DNA of 64,000 nt from Lachnospiraceae bacterium (GCA_910575565.1 CAJTFL010000001.1:434001-498000); one strand, 5' to 3'. Positions 53,066 through 61,980 are shown, numbered from the stretch's first letter. Notes: generated from the letters alone by a model not told the origin. A program made the numbers and translations.

Positions 53066-53308
53066 TCAGTCGCCAATGGGACTAACGATGGAATGGAGCA
53101 GCTTGATTTGCAATCGGCGCTTCATATACTCGTCAATGCAGATATGAGGCTGGCCGCTGCCGTCATAGAGCGTCCGGGTACACAGCTTATTGATATAGCC
53201 GTCATAATGCTGCAAGACACGCTCCACGGCTTCGGCGTTACCGGCGCAGGCCGCGTCGATCACAAAATCAGGCAGAGGGCTTTTGCCCTTGTAACTGGAT
53301 TGCTTCAT
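53066..53308 (-). CDS. Conjugative-element helix-turn-helix protein (Tn916 Orf8-like)
   Basis: An 80-aa protein with FVIDAACAGNAEAVERVLQH, GYINKLCTRTLYDGSG and DEYMKRRLQIKLLHSI, as in the small HTH_16-type proteins paired with Orf7-like sigma factors in Tn916-family elements. It probably regulates transfer or excision genes. GGAGGGAGG precedes the ATG. It follows the sigma-like gene by 6 bp. Confidence 0.88.
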   Translation of the reverse strand: MKQSSYKGKSPLPDFVIDAACAGNAEAVERVLQHYDGYINKLCTRTLYDGSGQPHICIDEYMKRRLQIKLLHSIVSPIGD

Positions 53309-53314
53309 CCGCGT

Positions 53315-53746
53315 TTAACCTCCCTCCGGCATGAACGCCATCAATTTTATACGCAAGTCTTTCAGGGTGCTTGTCCTGTGGCGCTGGACTGCGCTGCGGG
53401 ACATTCCCATCAGGCGGCCGATTTCTTCGTCAGTCAAATCCAGAACAAAGCGGAGAATCAAAATACTCTGCTCGTCTTTTGGCAGGCTGGCAAACGCTTC
53501 GGCCACAAGCTCGTTGTCGATATGTAGGTCATAACCATGCGAACTGAATGTAAAGCTGTCGCAGGAATACCGATCTACGGTCGAGAGCTTGTCCCAATCA
53601 GCCGGGGAAAGAGCGTCCAGCGACACTTCACGGTCGCGGCGGCACTTCATTTCCCGCAGATAATCTATCGCCTCATGGTACAGAACCAGCTTGCAGTAGC
53701 GGTCAAACTGGCCCCATTCACCGTATTTGCGGGGGATCGCTTCCAT
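53315..53746 (-). CDS. Sigma-70-like regulator of the element (Tn916 Orf7-like)
   Basis: A 143-aa protein with a degenerate region 2 (FDRYCKLVLYHEAIDYLREM) and a well-conserved region 4 HTH (LPKDEQSILILRFVLDLTDE then EIGRLMGMSRSAVQRHR). In Tn916, Orf7/Orf8 act in the transcription that leads to xis-int and transfer expression. GAAAGGGGGTGAGAAG precedes the ATG. Confidence 0.9.
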   Translation of the reverse strand: MEAIPRKYGEWGQFDRYCKLVLYHEAIDYLREMKCRRDREVSLDALSPADWDKLSTVDRYSCDSFTFSSHGYDLHIDNELVAEAFASLPKDEQSILILRFVLDLTDEEIGRLMGMSRSAVQRHRTSTLKDLRIKLMAFMPEGG

Positions 53747-53981
53747 CTTCTCACCCCCTTTCTATAGGGGATGTGGTGGTTCTCTCCCTTTCCGCCAATA
53801 GAGCGAATGGAATCTCTCTGGCTGCCCGCTAAACGCCTCCTTTTTTCACTTTTTTGAAATTTCTTTTTGCGCCGGATAGCAGACCGCAGGAAATAACAAA
53901 ATTCGCCCGGCAGGTCAAAGACCCACAGGGCGAAACAAAAAGCAATATGTTCTTTTCTTACATGGTATAGTACATACGCAC

Positions 53982-54018
53982 AGCCGCTTGTCCCCGCTGC
54001 CGGGGGACGGCTTTTTTT
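53982..54018 (+). terminator. Orphan plus-strand terminator-like hairpin
   Basis: AGCCG...GTCCCC pairs with GGGGAC...CGGCT, followed by seven T. No plus-strand gene precedes it; a short antisense or leader RNA would be needed to explain it. Confidence 0.65.
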
Positions 54019-54143
54019 AAGTGGTTATTGAGTGAATTAGGGCGAAGATAAATAAGCATGGCGGCGTCCTCTCATAAGCCGCCTACTATTGCCTGCTATG
54101 AATCGAAAAGCGCAGACAGAAAAAAATGACGGCTCCGATTTCT

Positions 54144-54202
54144 CAAAGCCGCCGTATATGATAAAAAGCACAGGGAAGTGGCTGCTATACGACGGCTTTT
54201 TT
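54144..54202 (+). terminator. Second orphan plus-strand terminator-like hairpin
   Basis: AAAGCCGCCGTATA pairs with TATACGACGGCTTT (one mismatch), followed by a T run ending at 54202. Again no plus-strand gene lies upstream. Confidence 0.6.
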
Positions 54203-54227
54203 TCTCTTGCCGTCGTGCGGCAGTCGT

Positions 54228-54977
54228 TTATTTATTTTGTTTCATTTTTGCAACACTAATCATTTTTACTTTCACCGGAAAAAGTTGAAGTAATCGGTTT
54301 TTTAGTCCCGGAATGATAATTTCTTTATTCTTTTGTAGGCCGCGAAAAGCAATTTGAGCAACTTTTTCCGCTGACATAGCAGTGTGCGGAGTAATAGTCC
54401 CCTCTCTATTAAAGAAATTCGTTTTGGTAGCTCCGGGGCATAAAGTGGAAATTACAACACCCTTGGATTTTGCTTCATATCGGATAGCCCTTGTATAGTT
54501 CAAAACAAATGCTTTGCTTGCAAAGTATGTTGAAGTATATGGGCCGGGCTGAAAGGCACCTGTTGAAGCAACATTAAGGATTTTACCTGTCCTTTGTTTA
54601 TACATATCCGGTAGAAATAACTTGCACAACAAAACAAGGTTCGTTACATTTACAGTTATCATCTGTTCATCTTGTCGAAGATCAATTTCGTCTGTTGCTC
54701 CCACTAAACCAAATCCTGCATTGTTAATCAATACAGCAATAGAAATTTTTTCCTTTCTTATCTGGTGATATAATTGTTCCGCTGCATCGATTTTGGTCAA
54801 GTCTTGTTCAAAGATATAAATTGGAATGGAATAGCTGGTTTCTAAAGAATTTTTTACATTATCTAAATGGTTTTGGTTAGAAGATACTAAAACAAGCCCA
54901 TAACCATTCTGTGCAAACAATTTTGCCAGTTCAAATCCGATACCACTTGTTGCGCCGGTGATTAATGCAAATTTCAA
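54228..54977 (-). CDS. Short-chain dehydrogenase/reductase, AT-rich insert
   Basis: A 249-aa NAD(P)-dependent oxidoreductase: TGATSGIGFELAKLF, NNAGFGLVG, then ASTGAFQPGPYTSTYFASK with catalytic Ser, Tyr and Lys, and CPGATKTNFF. AAAGGAGGTGTTCAGC directly precedes a TTG codon, so I start there rather than at the ATG 19 codons earlier. The coding DNA is clearly more AT-rich than the flanking element genes. It follows a Crp/Fnr-type regulator by 67 bp, which may control it. Confidence 0.9.
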   Translation of the reverse strand: MKFALITGATSGIGFELAKLFAQNGYGLVLVSSNQNHLDNVKNSLETSYSIPIYIFEQDLTKIDAAEQLYHQIRKEKISIAVLINNAGFGLVGATDEIDLRQDEQMITVNVTNLVLLCKLFLPDMYKQRTGKILNVASTGAFQPGPYTSTYFASKAFVLNYTRAIRYEAKSKGVVISTLCPGATKTNFFNREGTITPHTAMSAEKVAQIAFRGLQKNKEIIIPGLKNRLLQLFPVKVKMISVAKMKQNK

Positions 54978-55044
54978 GCTGAACACCTCCTTTTGAGAAT
55001 GATTATACTTCTCCAAAAAGCGGCTGTAATTCACCTATGTTAAT

Positions 55045-55629
55045 TCATATCTGGTTTTTCAACTTTTTTCTAATTCTGCTCATAGAAGCAGCCTTAATAC
55101 CAATATAGGACGCTATATATTTTAGCTGTAACCGCCTCTGCAAGTTTGGATATTCCCTGCAAAAAAATATATAGCGCTCTTCGGCAGTAAGCAGTAAAAG
55201 TTTTCTTGTTCTATCCTCCAACTTTCCGATTTCGTTTAAGTACATACTATGAATGAGTTGATTTACGCGTTGATCTATTGACATGATTTTCTGTATTAGA
55301 AAATAGGGAAGTTTAATACATTTACATTCTTCCAAACAATCCACAAAAAAAGTCGAAGTGTCTTTGGTACGATAACATTCCGAACCAAAAAAACCATTTT
55401 CATAAACAAAACATTTTGTAACCTCATTTCCATCATCATCAATATAATAGCCTCTGACAAGTCCGTAGATAATAAAATAGAAACAATTTATCATTTCGCC
55501 CATTTCAATCGGCATAGTACCTTTTTCAAATATTATAATTGAGGCACCTGTATCAATAATATTTTCAACGCTGTTATCAAAATCAATTTTTAGGCATTTT
55601 TTAATATATTCACTTGGACTAATAACCAT
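55045..55629 (-). CDS. Crp/Fnr family transcriptional regulator
   Basis: A 194-aa regulator: a cyclic-nucleotide-type beta barrel in the N-terminal 120 residues (FEKGTMPIEMGEMINCFYFI, then LVRGYYIDDDGNE), a dimer helix, and a C-terminal HTH (YIASYIGIKAASMSRIRKKL). No FeS-type cysteine cluster is obvious. ATG 55629 follows AGGAGGTATATA. AT-rich like the adjacent SDR, with which it probably arrived; small-molecule ligand unknown. Confidence 0.88.
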   Translation of the reverse strand: MVISPSEYIKKCLKIDFDNSVENIIDTGASIIIFEKGTMPIEMGEMINCFYFIIYGLVRGYYIDDDGNEVTKCFVYENGFFGSECYRTKDTSTFFVDCLEECKCIKLPYFLIQKIMSIDQRVNQLIHSMYLNEIGKLEDRTRKLLLLTAEERYIFFCREYPNLQRRLQLKYIASYIGIKAASMSRIRKKLKNQI

Positions 55630-55660
55630 TATATACCTCCTGTTTATGGATACTACTCTC

Positions 55661-55942
55661 CTACAAGCACGCCCTGTACCGGCCCTAAGAGCAGGCCGGA
55701 AAGCAAGCATATCACATTTCCCATATGTAGGCGCATGTTATCTATGACCGTAGGGATTGGTATTTGCAGAAACGCGGAAGCCACATAGACTGCCGCAGCC
55801 ATAACGCCAACCATAGCAAAAAATTGCGGTAAAGTTCGTCATGGCCTGCCCCAAATTCAGAGCGGGCATTTCCGCAAAGGAATCCACCTTGGAGGCAGCA
55901 GCATACGCAGCCATACAGTCGGTTCCAAAACCATTGATTAGA
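55661..55942 (-). pseudogene. Chimeric remnant of a second MATE-ECF copy
   Basis: 55661-55820 is nearly identical to 57670-57828 (5' part of the ECF S-component gene), and 55826-55942 to 58329-58446 (inside the MATE gene at 57881). Gene order is kept but about 500 bp between the two pieces is missing. It therefore comes from a duplicated MATE-ECF unit that lost its middle and ends. Confidence 0.88.
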
Positions 55943-55970
55943 ATTTTTATCTGTCATCATGCGGCAGCTA

Positions 55971-57296
55971 TTACACAGAATGATTTATCTTATCTTTCCA
56001 CTTGCCGGACAATAGCCGACAGGATAGGCTAATGGTACTCACAACAAAGCTCAACGGCCTGCACAGCAGAACACCGACAAAACCAAAGTAATGCGCCAGC
56101 ACAAAAGCCGAGAACGTGCGGAAACAGAGTTCCAGCAGCGTATTGAACAGTGGATAGGCAATCTCACCGGCTCCACGCAGGAAGTTTGTCAACAGATAGA
56201 GGCTTACGCACAGGGGGAACGTCACGGAAATAATACGCAGATATTGAACCCCTATCGGTATGACTGCCATTTCCTTTCCCACCACCAGAACCATGAGCAG
56301 CGGCGAAGCAAACCACAGGATTGCCATAGCAAGTGTGGTAAACACCGCCGCGATCTTGAAGCTGTCTTTTAGGCCCTGTCGGGTGCGGTCATATTCCCCG
56401 GCCCCTACATTCTGTCCGATATAGACACTTAACGCCACGCCTAAATTGACGGCGGGGATTGTTAAGATACTTTCAATTTTATAGGCCGATGTATAGGCCG
56501 ATATTTCATTTACACCAAAGGTATTGATAATGCCCTGTATGAAAAACATGCTGATGGCGGAAGCCCCGTTCTGGACAATCCCCGTGATACTAAGCTGCAA
56601 GATCGGGACAATCAGCCCGGCACTTGGGGCTGTCCTTATTACCGGGTGTTCCTGCCGGTATAAGTGCAGGCCAACCAATACAGCCGCCAGAGCTTGTGAA
56701 AGAACCGTGGCGGACGCAGCCCCGGCAATCCCCCAGCCAAAACAGGCCACAAATAAGTAGTCCAACAGAATATTGAGGACACAGGACAGGCAGATACACC
56801 TAATCGGTGTTCGGGAATCCCCTTTTGCCTTAATCAGCGCAGAATAAAAGTTGTAGATTGCCAAAAACGGAATCCCAGCCGCTACAATCCGAAGATAAAG
56901 GGCCGCAGGGCTTGTGATTTCCTCCGGTATCTGCATAGCCTTAAAAATCCACCCGGCAAGAGCAAAGAACAGCACAGCCAGCCCGAAGCCCACGGCTACT
57001 ATCAACGTCTGCACGGAACCATAACATTTACAAATCTGTCCTTTATCCTTGGAGCCGTATAGCTGCGCCACAAGGATAGATATGCCGGAAGCAATCCCTA
57101 AAACAATGCTGTTGATGATAAGCGTCGGCACATAGGAGTTACCCACAGCCGCCAGCGCATATTTACCCAGCACATGCCCCACAATGGCCGTGTCGAAGAT
57201 GTTATAAAGGTTTTGTATCACGCTCCCCGCCAGCAGCGGCAGGGAGAATTTTAACAATGTGTTCAGGGGCTTCCCCGAAGTCATATCCAGTTCCAT
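55971..57296 (-). CDS. MATE family efflux transporter (second of the cluster)
   Basis: A 441-aa cation-coupled exporter with 12 predicted TM helices in two six-helix halves. Family-typical segments include SLPLLAGSVIQNLYNIFDTA, ALAAVGNS, and in the second half LSITGIVQNGASAISMFFIQ and NVGAGEYDRTRQG. The exported substrate is not inferable. It starts 4 bp after the ECF gene, so it is in the same transcript. Past its 3' end lies the chimeric remnant of the duplicated unit. Confidence 0.94.
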   Translation of the reverse strand: MELDMTSGKPLNTLLKFSLPLLAGSVIQNLYNIFDTAIVGHVLGKYALAAVGNSYVPTLIINSIVLGIASGISILVAQLYGSKDKGQICKCYGSVQTLIVAVGFGLAVLFFALAGWIFKAMQIPEEITSPAALYLRIVAAGIPFLAIYNFYSALIKAKGDSRTPIRCICLSCVLNILLDYLFVACFGWGIAGAASATVLSQALAAVLVGLHLYRQEHPVIRTAPSAGLIVPILQLSITGIVQNGASAISMFFIQGIINTFGVNEISAYTSAYKIESILTIPAVNLGVALSVYIGQNVGAGEYDRTRQGLKDSFKIAAVFTTLAMAILWFASPLLMVLVVGKEMAVIPIGVQYLRIISVTFPLCVSLYLLTNFLRGAGEIAYPLFNTLLELCFRTFSAFVLAHYFGFVGVLLCRPLSFVVSTISLSCRLLSGKWKDKINHSV

Positions 57297-57300
57297 AGGC

Positions 57301-57855
57301 TTACTGCAAATATCTTCTTACGGCAGGCCGCAGGGCGATCCCCAGCGGAACAGCCACGATAATAGATACAACGGCGTTGACGCTGGACACAACGGCTTTC
57401 TGTGACAGGGTAATCATAACGACCTCCAACGGCAGGCCCAAAACGAAGCGGTGTTCGATGTAGCTCTTTGAAAGATAAAGAAGCACATAGGCAAATGCGC
57501 CCAATGCCGAACCGATAATATACCGCTTGTGTGAGCTTATCCCGGAATTTTTGTGAAATGCGAACATGCCGCAAATCCACGCCATAAGAAACTTAAAAAC
57601 AAAGGTGAACGGCGCAGACGTGATGTAGGCCGGATTCGTCAGGTCAAAGAACATGGAGCCGATCCCCGCCGCAAGCCCACCCTGTACCGGCCCTAAGAGC
57701 AGGCCGGAAAGCAGGCACATAACATTTCCCATGTGCAGGCGGGTGTTGTCTATGGCCGTGGGGATTGGTATTTGCAGAAACGCGGAAGCCACATAGACCG
57801 CCGCAGCCATAACGCCAACCATAGCAATTTGTTTCAGTGTGATTTTCTTTTCCAT
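57301..57855 (-). CDS. ECF transporter S component
   Basis: A 184-aa membrane protein with about six TM helices, of the ECF substrate-binding type: QIAMVGVMAAAVYVASAFLQ, NTRLHMGNVMCLLSGLLLG, GGLAAGIGSMFFDLTNPAY. S components bind a vitamin or similar small molecule and share the EcfA/T energising module, whose genes are not in the window. The general look is that of the riboflavin-transporter-like family, but substrate is open. It lies between two MATE genes with 4- and 25-bp gaps. Confidence 0.85.
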   Translation of the reverse strand: MEKKITLKQIAMVGVMAAAVYVASAFLQIPIPTAIDNTRLHMGNVMCLLSGLLLGPVQGGLAAGIGSMFFDLTNPAYITSAPFTFVFKFLMAWICGMFAFHKNSGISSHKRYIIGSALGAFAYVLLYLSKSYIEHRFVLGLPLEVVMITLSQKAVVSSVNAVVSIIVAVPLGIALRPAVRRYLQ

Positions 57856-57880
57856 CTTGGAACCTCCTTGTGTGTAAAAT

Positions 57881-59224
57881 TTATGCCTCCTTTAGAGCTG
57901 CCTGTTTCCTTGCAATATGCCGGAAATACAGGAAGCGGATCAGCAGACCACCCAGCCAGCCCACGGGTGCGGCAATCCAGATACCGCGATAAGCCAATTC
58001 GGTTCCAGACAGCAGGATTGCCGTGGGAACCTGTAAAAGACAGAGGGAACCGATTGACGCAATCATGGGAACCAGTGCTTTCCCATATCCCAGCAGCAGA
58101 CCGTTCAAAATCTGCATAGCTGCAAAAATCAGATAGAATACCGATACCGTCCGCAGGTAGCCGTTCCCGATCTGGACAACGCCGGGATCACGGTTGAACA
58201 GGGAAATAAAGAGGGACGGGAACAGGCATATGACAATGGATATGAGGATTGAGATACCCACCCCCATAGCCAGCGCCGATTTGCCGCCCCTGATTACCCG
58301 GTCAATTTTCCCGGCCCCGTAGTTCTGCGCGGTAAAGTTCGTCATGGCCTGCCCCAAATTCAGGGCGGGCATTTCCGCAAAGGAATCCACCTTGGAGGCC
58401 GCAGCATACGCAGCCATACAATCGGTTCCAAAGCCATTGATTAGAAACTGTATGGACATAAAACCAACGCTTACAAATACCTGTTGCAGCATGGCGGGCG
58501 TTCCGATCACCAGACTTTTCTTCAACTCGTGGCGGTCAAGCTGTAAATCCCAAAGTCGGATAAACAGGTCGGGGTAACGCCGCCGCATGTAAAGCATACA
58601 GGTAATGAATGAAAAAGCCTGCGCGGTCACGGTCGCAACCGCAGCCCCGGCCACACCCCATTTCAGGGCGGTAATGAAGAAAATATCCAGCACGATATTG
58701 ATAAGCGTTGCCGCAATCAGAATATAAGTCGGTGTCTTGGAATCCCCGACGCCTCTAAGGATATTCGTCAGGGAATTGTATGCGAATGTGGGGATCACAC
58801 CGATAAATATAATCTTCAAGTAAGTATCTGCTATCGTCAGCAGATTTTCAGGCACCCGGAACAGCACTAAAATCTGATAGGAAAAGCAGGCACCGGCTGC
58901 CGCTATGACAAGGGAAAGAACCGCTGAAAACAGAAAGCCGGTATCAACCACCTTTTTCACCTGCCGCATATCTCTGGCTCCAAAGTAACGGGAGGTCAGG
59001 ACGCTTGCGCCCAGAGAAATCCCCGTGGACAGCGCAATCAGCAGGAAATTGATCTGATAGCTGAATCCCACCGCCGCAAGGCTTTCTTTCCCCAAAAAGT
59101 TTCCGACAATCACGCTGTCGGCCACGTTATAAAGCTGCTGAAATAAGTTTCCTACCAGAATCGGCAGGGAAAAGTAAAAGATCGTTTTCAGCTCGCTTCC
59201 CTGTGTTAAATCTTTCATTGACAT
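57881..59224 (-). CDS. MATE family efflux transporter (first of the cluster)
   Basis: A 447-aa MATE exporter with 12 TM helices: FSLPILVGNLFQQLYNVADS, GVGDSKTPTYILIAATLINI, LPALNLGQAMTNF-like segments and NYGAGKIDRVIRGGK. It differs clearly from the second MATE gene, so the two are not a recent duplication. A piece of this gene is repeated in the remnant at 55826-55942. Its start overlaps the HisC-like gene by 10 bp, so it is translationally coupled to an aminotransferase. Confidence 0.95.
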   Translation of the reverse strand: MSMKDLTQGSELKTIFYFSLPILVGNLFQQLYNVADSVIVGNFLGKESLAAVGFSYQINFLLIALSTGISLGASVLTSRYFGARDMRQVKKVVDTGFLFSAVLSLVIAAAGACFSYQILVLFRVPENLLTIADTYLKIIFIGVIPTFAYNSLTNILRGVGDSKTPTYILIAATLINIVLDIFFITALKWGVAGAAVATVTAQAFSFITCMLYMRRRYPDLFIRLWDLQLDRHELKKSLVIGTPAMLQQVFVSVGFMSIQFLINGFGTDCMAAYAAASKVDSFAEMPALNLGQAMTNFTAQNYGAGKIDRVIRGGKSALAMGVGISILISIVICLFPSLFISLFNRDPGVVQIGNGYLRTVSVFYLIFAAMQILNGLLLGYGKALVPMIASIGSLCLLQVPTAILLSGTELAYRGIWIAAPVGWLGGLLIRFLYFRHIARKQAALKEA

Positions 59225-60312
59225 TCTCCTGTGTTTCCGTGCAAGTCACCATGTTGTTGTAATATCTCTTTTAGCTTTATCAGCAGACAGTCCATTTCCT
59301 GATCCGTTCCCACCGCAATACGGAGGTAATCGGAAATGCGCTCCGGCTTGGAAAAATGGCGCACATAAATCCCAGCGGCCCGCAGGCTTTCGTAAATCAC
59401 ACCGGCCTTTACAGACGGGTGCGTAACGAACAGAAAATTGCTTTTGGAATCCTGAAAGGAAAAGCCTAACTGCTTCAATTCCCGCTTTATACGCTCTCTG
59501 GTTGCGATAATCAGGGCGTTTGTTCGCTCAAAGTATTCCCTGTCCCGGACTGCCGCCGCGCCCAGTGTTTGCGTCAGGCGGTTCATGGTATAAGAGTTAA
59601 AGGAGTTCCTGACATCGTTTAAGTAGCTGATAAGCTGCGGGCTTCCAAACGCATAGCCGACACGCAGGCCGGCAAGGGCGCGGGATTTTGAAACGGTCTG
59701 GATAATCAGCAGGTTATCGTATTTATCCAGCAGCGGGAACGCGGATATGCCGCCGAAATCAATATAAGCCTCGTCCACGATCACCACCACGTCCTGATTG
59801 TGGCTGATAATATCCTCTATCTCCGGTAAGCCCATCAATATCCCTGTGGGGGCGTTGGGGTTAGGAAAGACTACGCCTCCGTTCTCCCGGAAATAATCAC
59901 TTTTCCTGATCTGAAATTCACCGTCTAAGGGAATCTGCTCAAACGGTATCTGAAACAGCCGCGCCCACACGTCATAAAAGGAATAGGTAATATCCGGGAA
60001 CAGCACAGGTTTCCCGGAATTAAAAAAGGTCAGAAATGATACGGCCAGCACATCGTCAGAGCCGACACCTACAAATATCCGGCTACGGTCAATCTGGTAG
60101 AAATCCGCAAGGGCCTCCACCAGAATATTAGAATCCGGGTCGGGATATAGCCGGAGTTCCCCTGTCTGGAATTGTTCCAGTGTTTCGGCCACACGGGGAG
60201 AGGGCGGGTAGGGATTCTCATTCGTATTCAGTTTGATGATGTCCGCCTGTTTGGGCTGTTCGCCCGGTATGTAGGGAAGCACTTGGCGGATATTCTTTTC
60301 CCACGTTTTCAT
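59215..60312 (-). CDS. HisC-like pyridoxal-phosphate aminotransferase
   Basis: A 365-aa fold-type I aminotransferase of the histidinol-phosphate aminotransferase family: IIKLNTNENPYPPSPRV, GVGSDDVLAV, PNPNAPTGILM, VDEAYIDFGG, and the PLP lysine in TVSKSRALAGLRVGYAFG. It could supply the HisC step missing from the chromosomal his operon, or act on another amino acid for the cargo pathway. The linkage to MATE exporters favours the latter, but this is inference. It sits 13 bp after the class I aminotransferase gene and overlaps the MATE start by 10 bp. Confidence 0.9.
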   Translation of the reverse strand: MKTWEKNIRQVLPYIPGEQPKQADIIKLNTNENPYPPSPRVAETLEQFQTGELRLYPDPDSNILVEALADFYQIDRSRIFVGVGSDDVLAVSFLTFFNSGKPVLFPDITYSFYDVWARLFQIPFEQIPLDGEFQIRKSDYFRENGGVVFPNPNAPTGILMGLPEIEDIISHNQDVVVIVDEAYIDFGGISAFPLLDKYDNLLIIQTVSKSRALAGLRVGYAFGSPQLISYLNDVRNSFNSYTMNRLTQTLGAAAVRDREYFERTNALIIATRERIKRELKQLGFSFQDSKSNFLFVTHPSVKAGVIYESLRAAGIYVRHFSKPERISDYLRIAVGTDQEMDCLLIKLKEILQQHGDLHGNTGECQ

Positions 60313-60325
60313 AAGCAGCCCCTTT

Positions 60326-61489
60326 CTAAGTCCGGTACCGGGACAGGAACCGGAAAATCCGGTTGACGGCTTCTTTCAGGTTTTGCAGGGAAGCCGCATA
60401 GGAAATCCGTACAAAGCCCTCCCCACACTCACCAAAGGAATCGCCGGGGACAACCGCCACCTTTTCCTCTTTCAGCAGCTTCAACGCAAATTCGCCGCTG
60501 GATAAACCAAACTCCCGGATATTGGGGAACATATAAAATGCTCCCTGCGGTTCAAAACAGGGCAGGCCCAGCCTTTGCAGCTCATGGTAGAGGAATTTTC
60601 TTCTCTGGTCGTAGGATTCACGCATGGCTTCTATATCCCCGTCCCCCTGTTCCATCGCTTCGATGGCCGCATACTGGCTGATGGTAGGTGCACACATTAC
60701 CGCAAACTGATGGATTTTTACCATCTGTTCGATAATCTCATGGTTTCCCAGCGCGTACCCCAGCCGCCAGCCGGTCATGGCAAAGCTCTTGGAAAAACCG
60801 TTGATAATTATGGTTCGTTGTTCCATGCCGGGCAATCCGGCGATACTACAATGCTTCACGCCATAGGTAAGCTCCCCGTATATTTCATCGGATATAACAA
60901 TCAAATCGTGTTTCTGAATGACAGGTAACAGGGCTTCCAAATCCTCCTTTTCCATCACGGCCCCGGTCGGATTGTTGGGGTATGACAGGATCAGCACCTT
61001 GCTTTTGGGTGTAACCGCCGCCTCCAACTGCTCCGGCTTCAGACGGAACCGGTTTTCCTCTGTCAAGCGGATTGGGACGGGAACGCCGTCAGCCAGCTTA
61101 ATACAGGGGTAATAGGAAACAAAGCCCGGTTCCAGATAGATCACTTCGTCCCCTGCATTAAGCAGCGCCCGCAGCGCAAGGTCAATGGCCTCGCTGCCGC
61201 CAACCGTGACAATGATCTGGTTTTCAGGATTGTAAGTAAGCCCGGTTTTCCGTTTGGTGTAGCTGCTGATTGCAGCCCGAAGTTCTTGCAGCCCCGCATT
61301 GGACGTATAAAAGGTTTTGCCGGACTGCAACGCCTGTATGCCTGCCTCCCGGATATGCCACGGGGTATCAAAATCCGGTTCCCCGACGCCGAGGGAAATC
61401 ACGTCGGGAATTTCGTTCGCCATATCAAAAAAGGCCCGTATGCCGGAAGATTTTAGGTTCAATACTTTTTGTGACAGCTTTTCCCTCAT
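60326..61489 (-). CDS. Class I aminotransferase (PatA/AspC-like)
   Basis: A 387-aa PLP enzyme: SLGVGEPDFDTPWHIREAG, YTSNAGLQELR, YPNNPTGAVM, SDEIYGELTYG and the Schiff-base lysine in NGFSKSFAMTGWRLGY, with Arg in FVRISYA for the substrate carboxylate. This is the aspartate/aromatic aminotransferase group often paired with an Lrp-type gene in Clostridia. The start is coupled to the lrp-like gene by an ATGA overlap. Confidence 0.93.
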   Translation of the reverse strand: MREKLSQKVLNLKSSGIRAFFDMANEIPDVISLGVGEPDFDTPWHIREAGIQALQSGKTFYTSNAGLQELRAAISSYTKRKTGLTYNPENQIIVTVGGSEAIDLALRALLNAGDEVIYLEPGFVSYYPCIKLADGVPVPIRLTEENRFRLKPEQLEAAVTPKSKVLILSYPNNPTGAVMEKEDLEALLPVIQKHDLIVISDEIYGELTYGVKHCSIAGLPGMEQRTIIINGFSKSFAMTGWRLGYALGNHEIIEQMVKIHQFAVMCAPTISQYAAIEAMEQGDGDIEAMRESYDQRRKFLYHELQRLGLPCFEPQGAFYMFPNIREFGLSSGEFALKLLKEEKVAVVPGDSFGECGEGFVRISYAASLQNLKEAVNRIFRFLSRYRT

Positions 61490-61980
61490 GGCGTCACCAC
61501 CATTCTTTCGTCCGCCTGCTTTGCCTCAAAGCTCACGCCCAGCTCCTTATATTTTGTCAGCGTGAAATGGGTAGTGGTACTCTGGACTTCCTCAATGGAG
61601 GCCAGCTTTCCCGACACGAAAAGGGATATTTCTTTCAGTGTTTTCCCCTTTACCATGACAAGAAAATCGTAAGCCCCGGACATTAAGTACAGCGTCACTA
61701 CCTGCGGATAGGCATTGATTTTCTCTGCCAGCTTTTGATAGCCCTCGCCGCCCTGCGGCGTAACACGCAGCTCTACCAAAGCGGTCACATCATCATCATT
61801 GACTTTGTTCCAGTCAATCAATGTATGGTAGCCACAGATCACATACGCTTTTTCCAGACCGGCTATTTCCCTTTGGACTTCTTCTTCCGAAATCCCCAGC
61901 ATAATTGCAATTTCATGTTCTGTCAGTTTACTATTGTTCTCCAACATGTGAAGAAGCTGCTCCCTGATTACTTGTTCCAT
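61486..61980 (-). CDS. Lrp/AsnC family transcriptional regulator
   Basis: A 164-aa regulator: N-terminal HTH (NSKLTEHEIAIMLGISEEEV) and C-terminal RAM/AsnC ligand-binding beta-alpha fold (TLYLMSGAYDFLVMVKGKTL). It binds amino acids and controls amino-acid metabolism genes; here it heads the operon and probably autoregulates it. It is separated from the divergent MocR-type gene by 113 bp, which holds the control sites of both. GGAGGTAAGAAC precedes the ATG. Confidence 0.93.
   Translation of the reverse strand: MEQVIREQLLHMLENNSKLTEHEIAIMLGISEEEVQREIAGLEKAYVICGYHTLIDWNKVNDDDVTALVELRVTPQGGEGYQKLAEKINAYPQVVTLYLMSGAYDFLVMVKGKTLKEISLFVSGKLASIEEVQSTTTHFTLTKYKELGVSFEAKQADERMVVTP

Larger units (their letters stand above)
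53747..54227. other. Non-coding regulatory stretch upstream of the sigma-like gene
   Basis: This 481-bp gap holds no gene. It contains the two plus-strand terminator-like hairpins listed separately and, on the minus strand, a small stem with a T run (about 54120-54152) that may end the SDR transcript. Rearrangement between the element backbone and the AT-rich SDR/Crp insert probably happened here. Confidence 0.5.

Noticed and set aside
52735-53085. 116-codon plus-strand frame in the integrative element
   Set aside because: Pro/Arg/Ala-rich with no family resemblance and opposite to all element genes; treated as non-coding.
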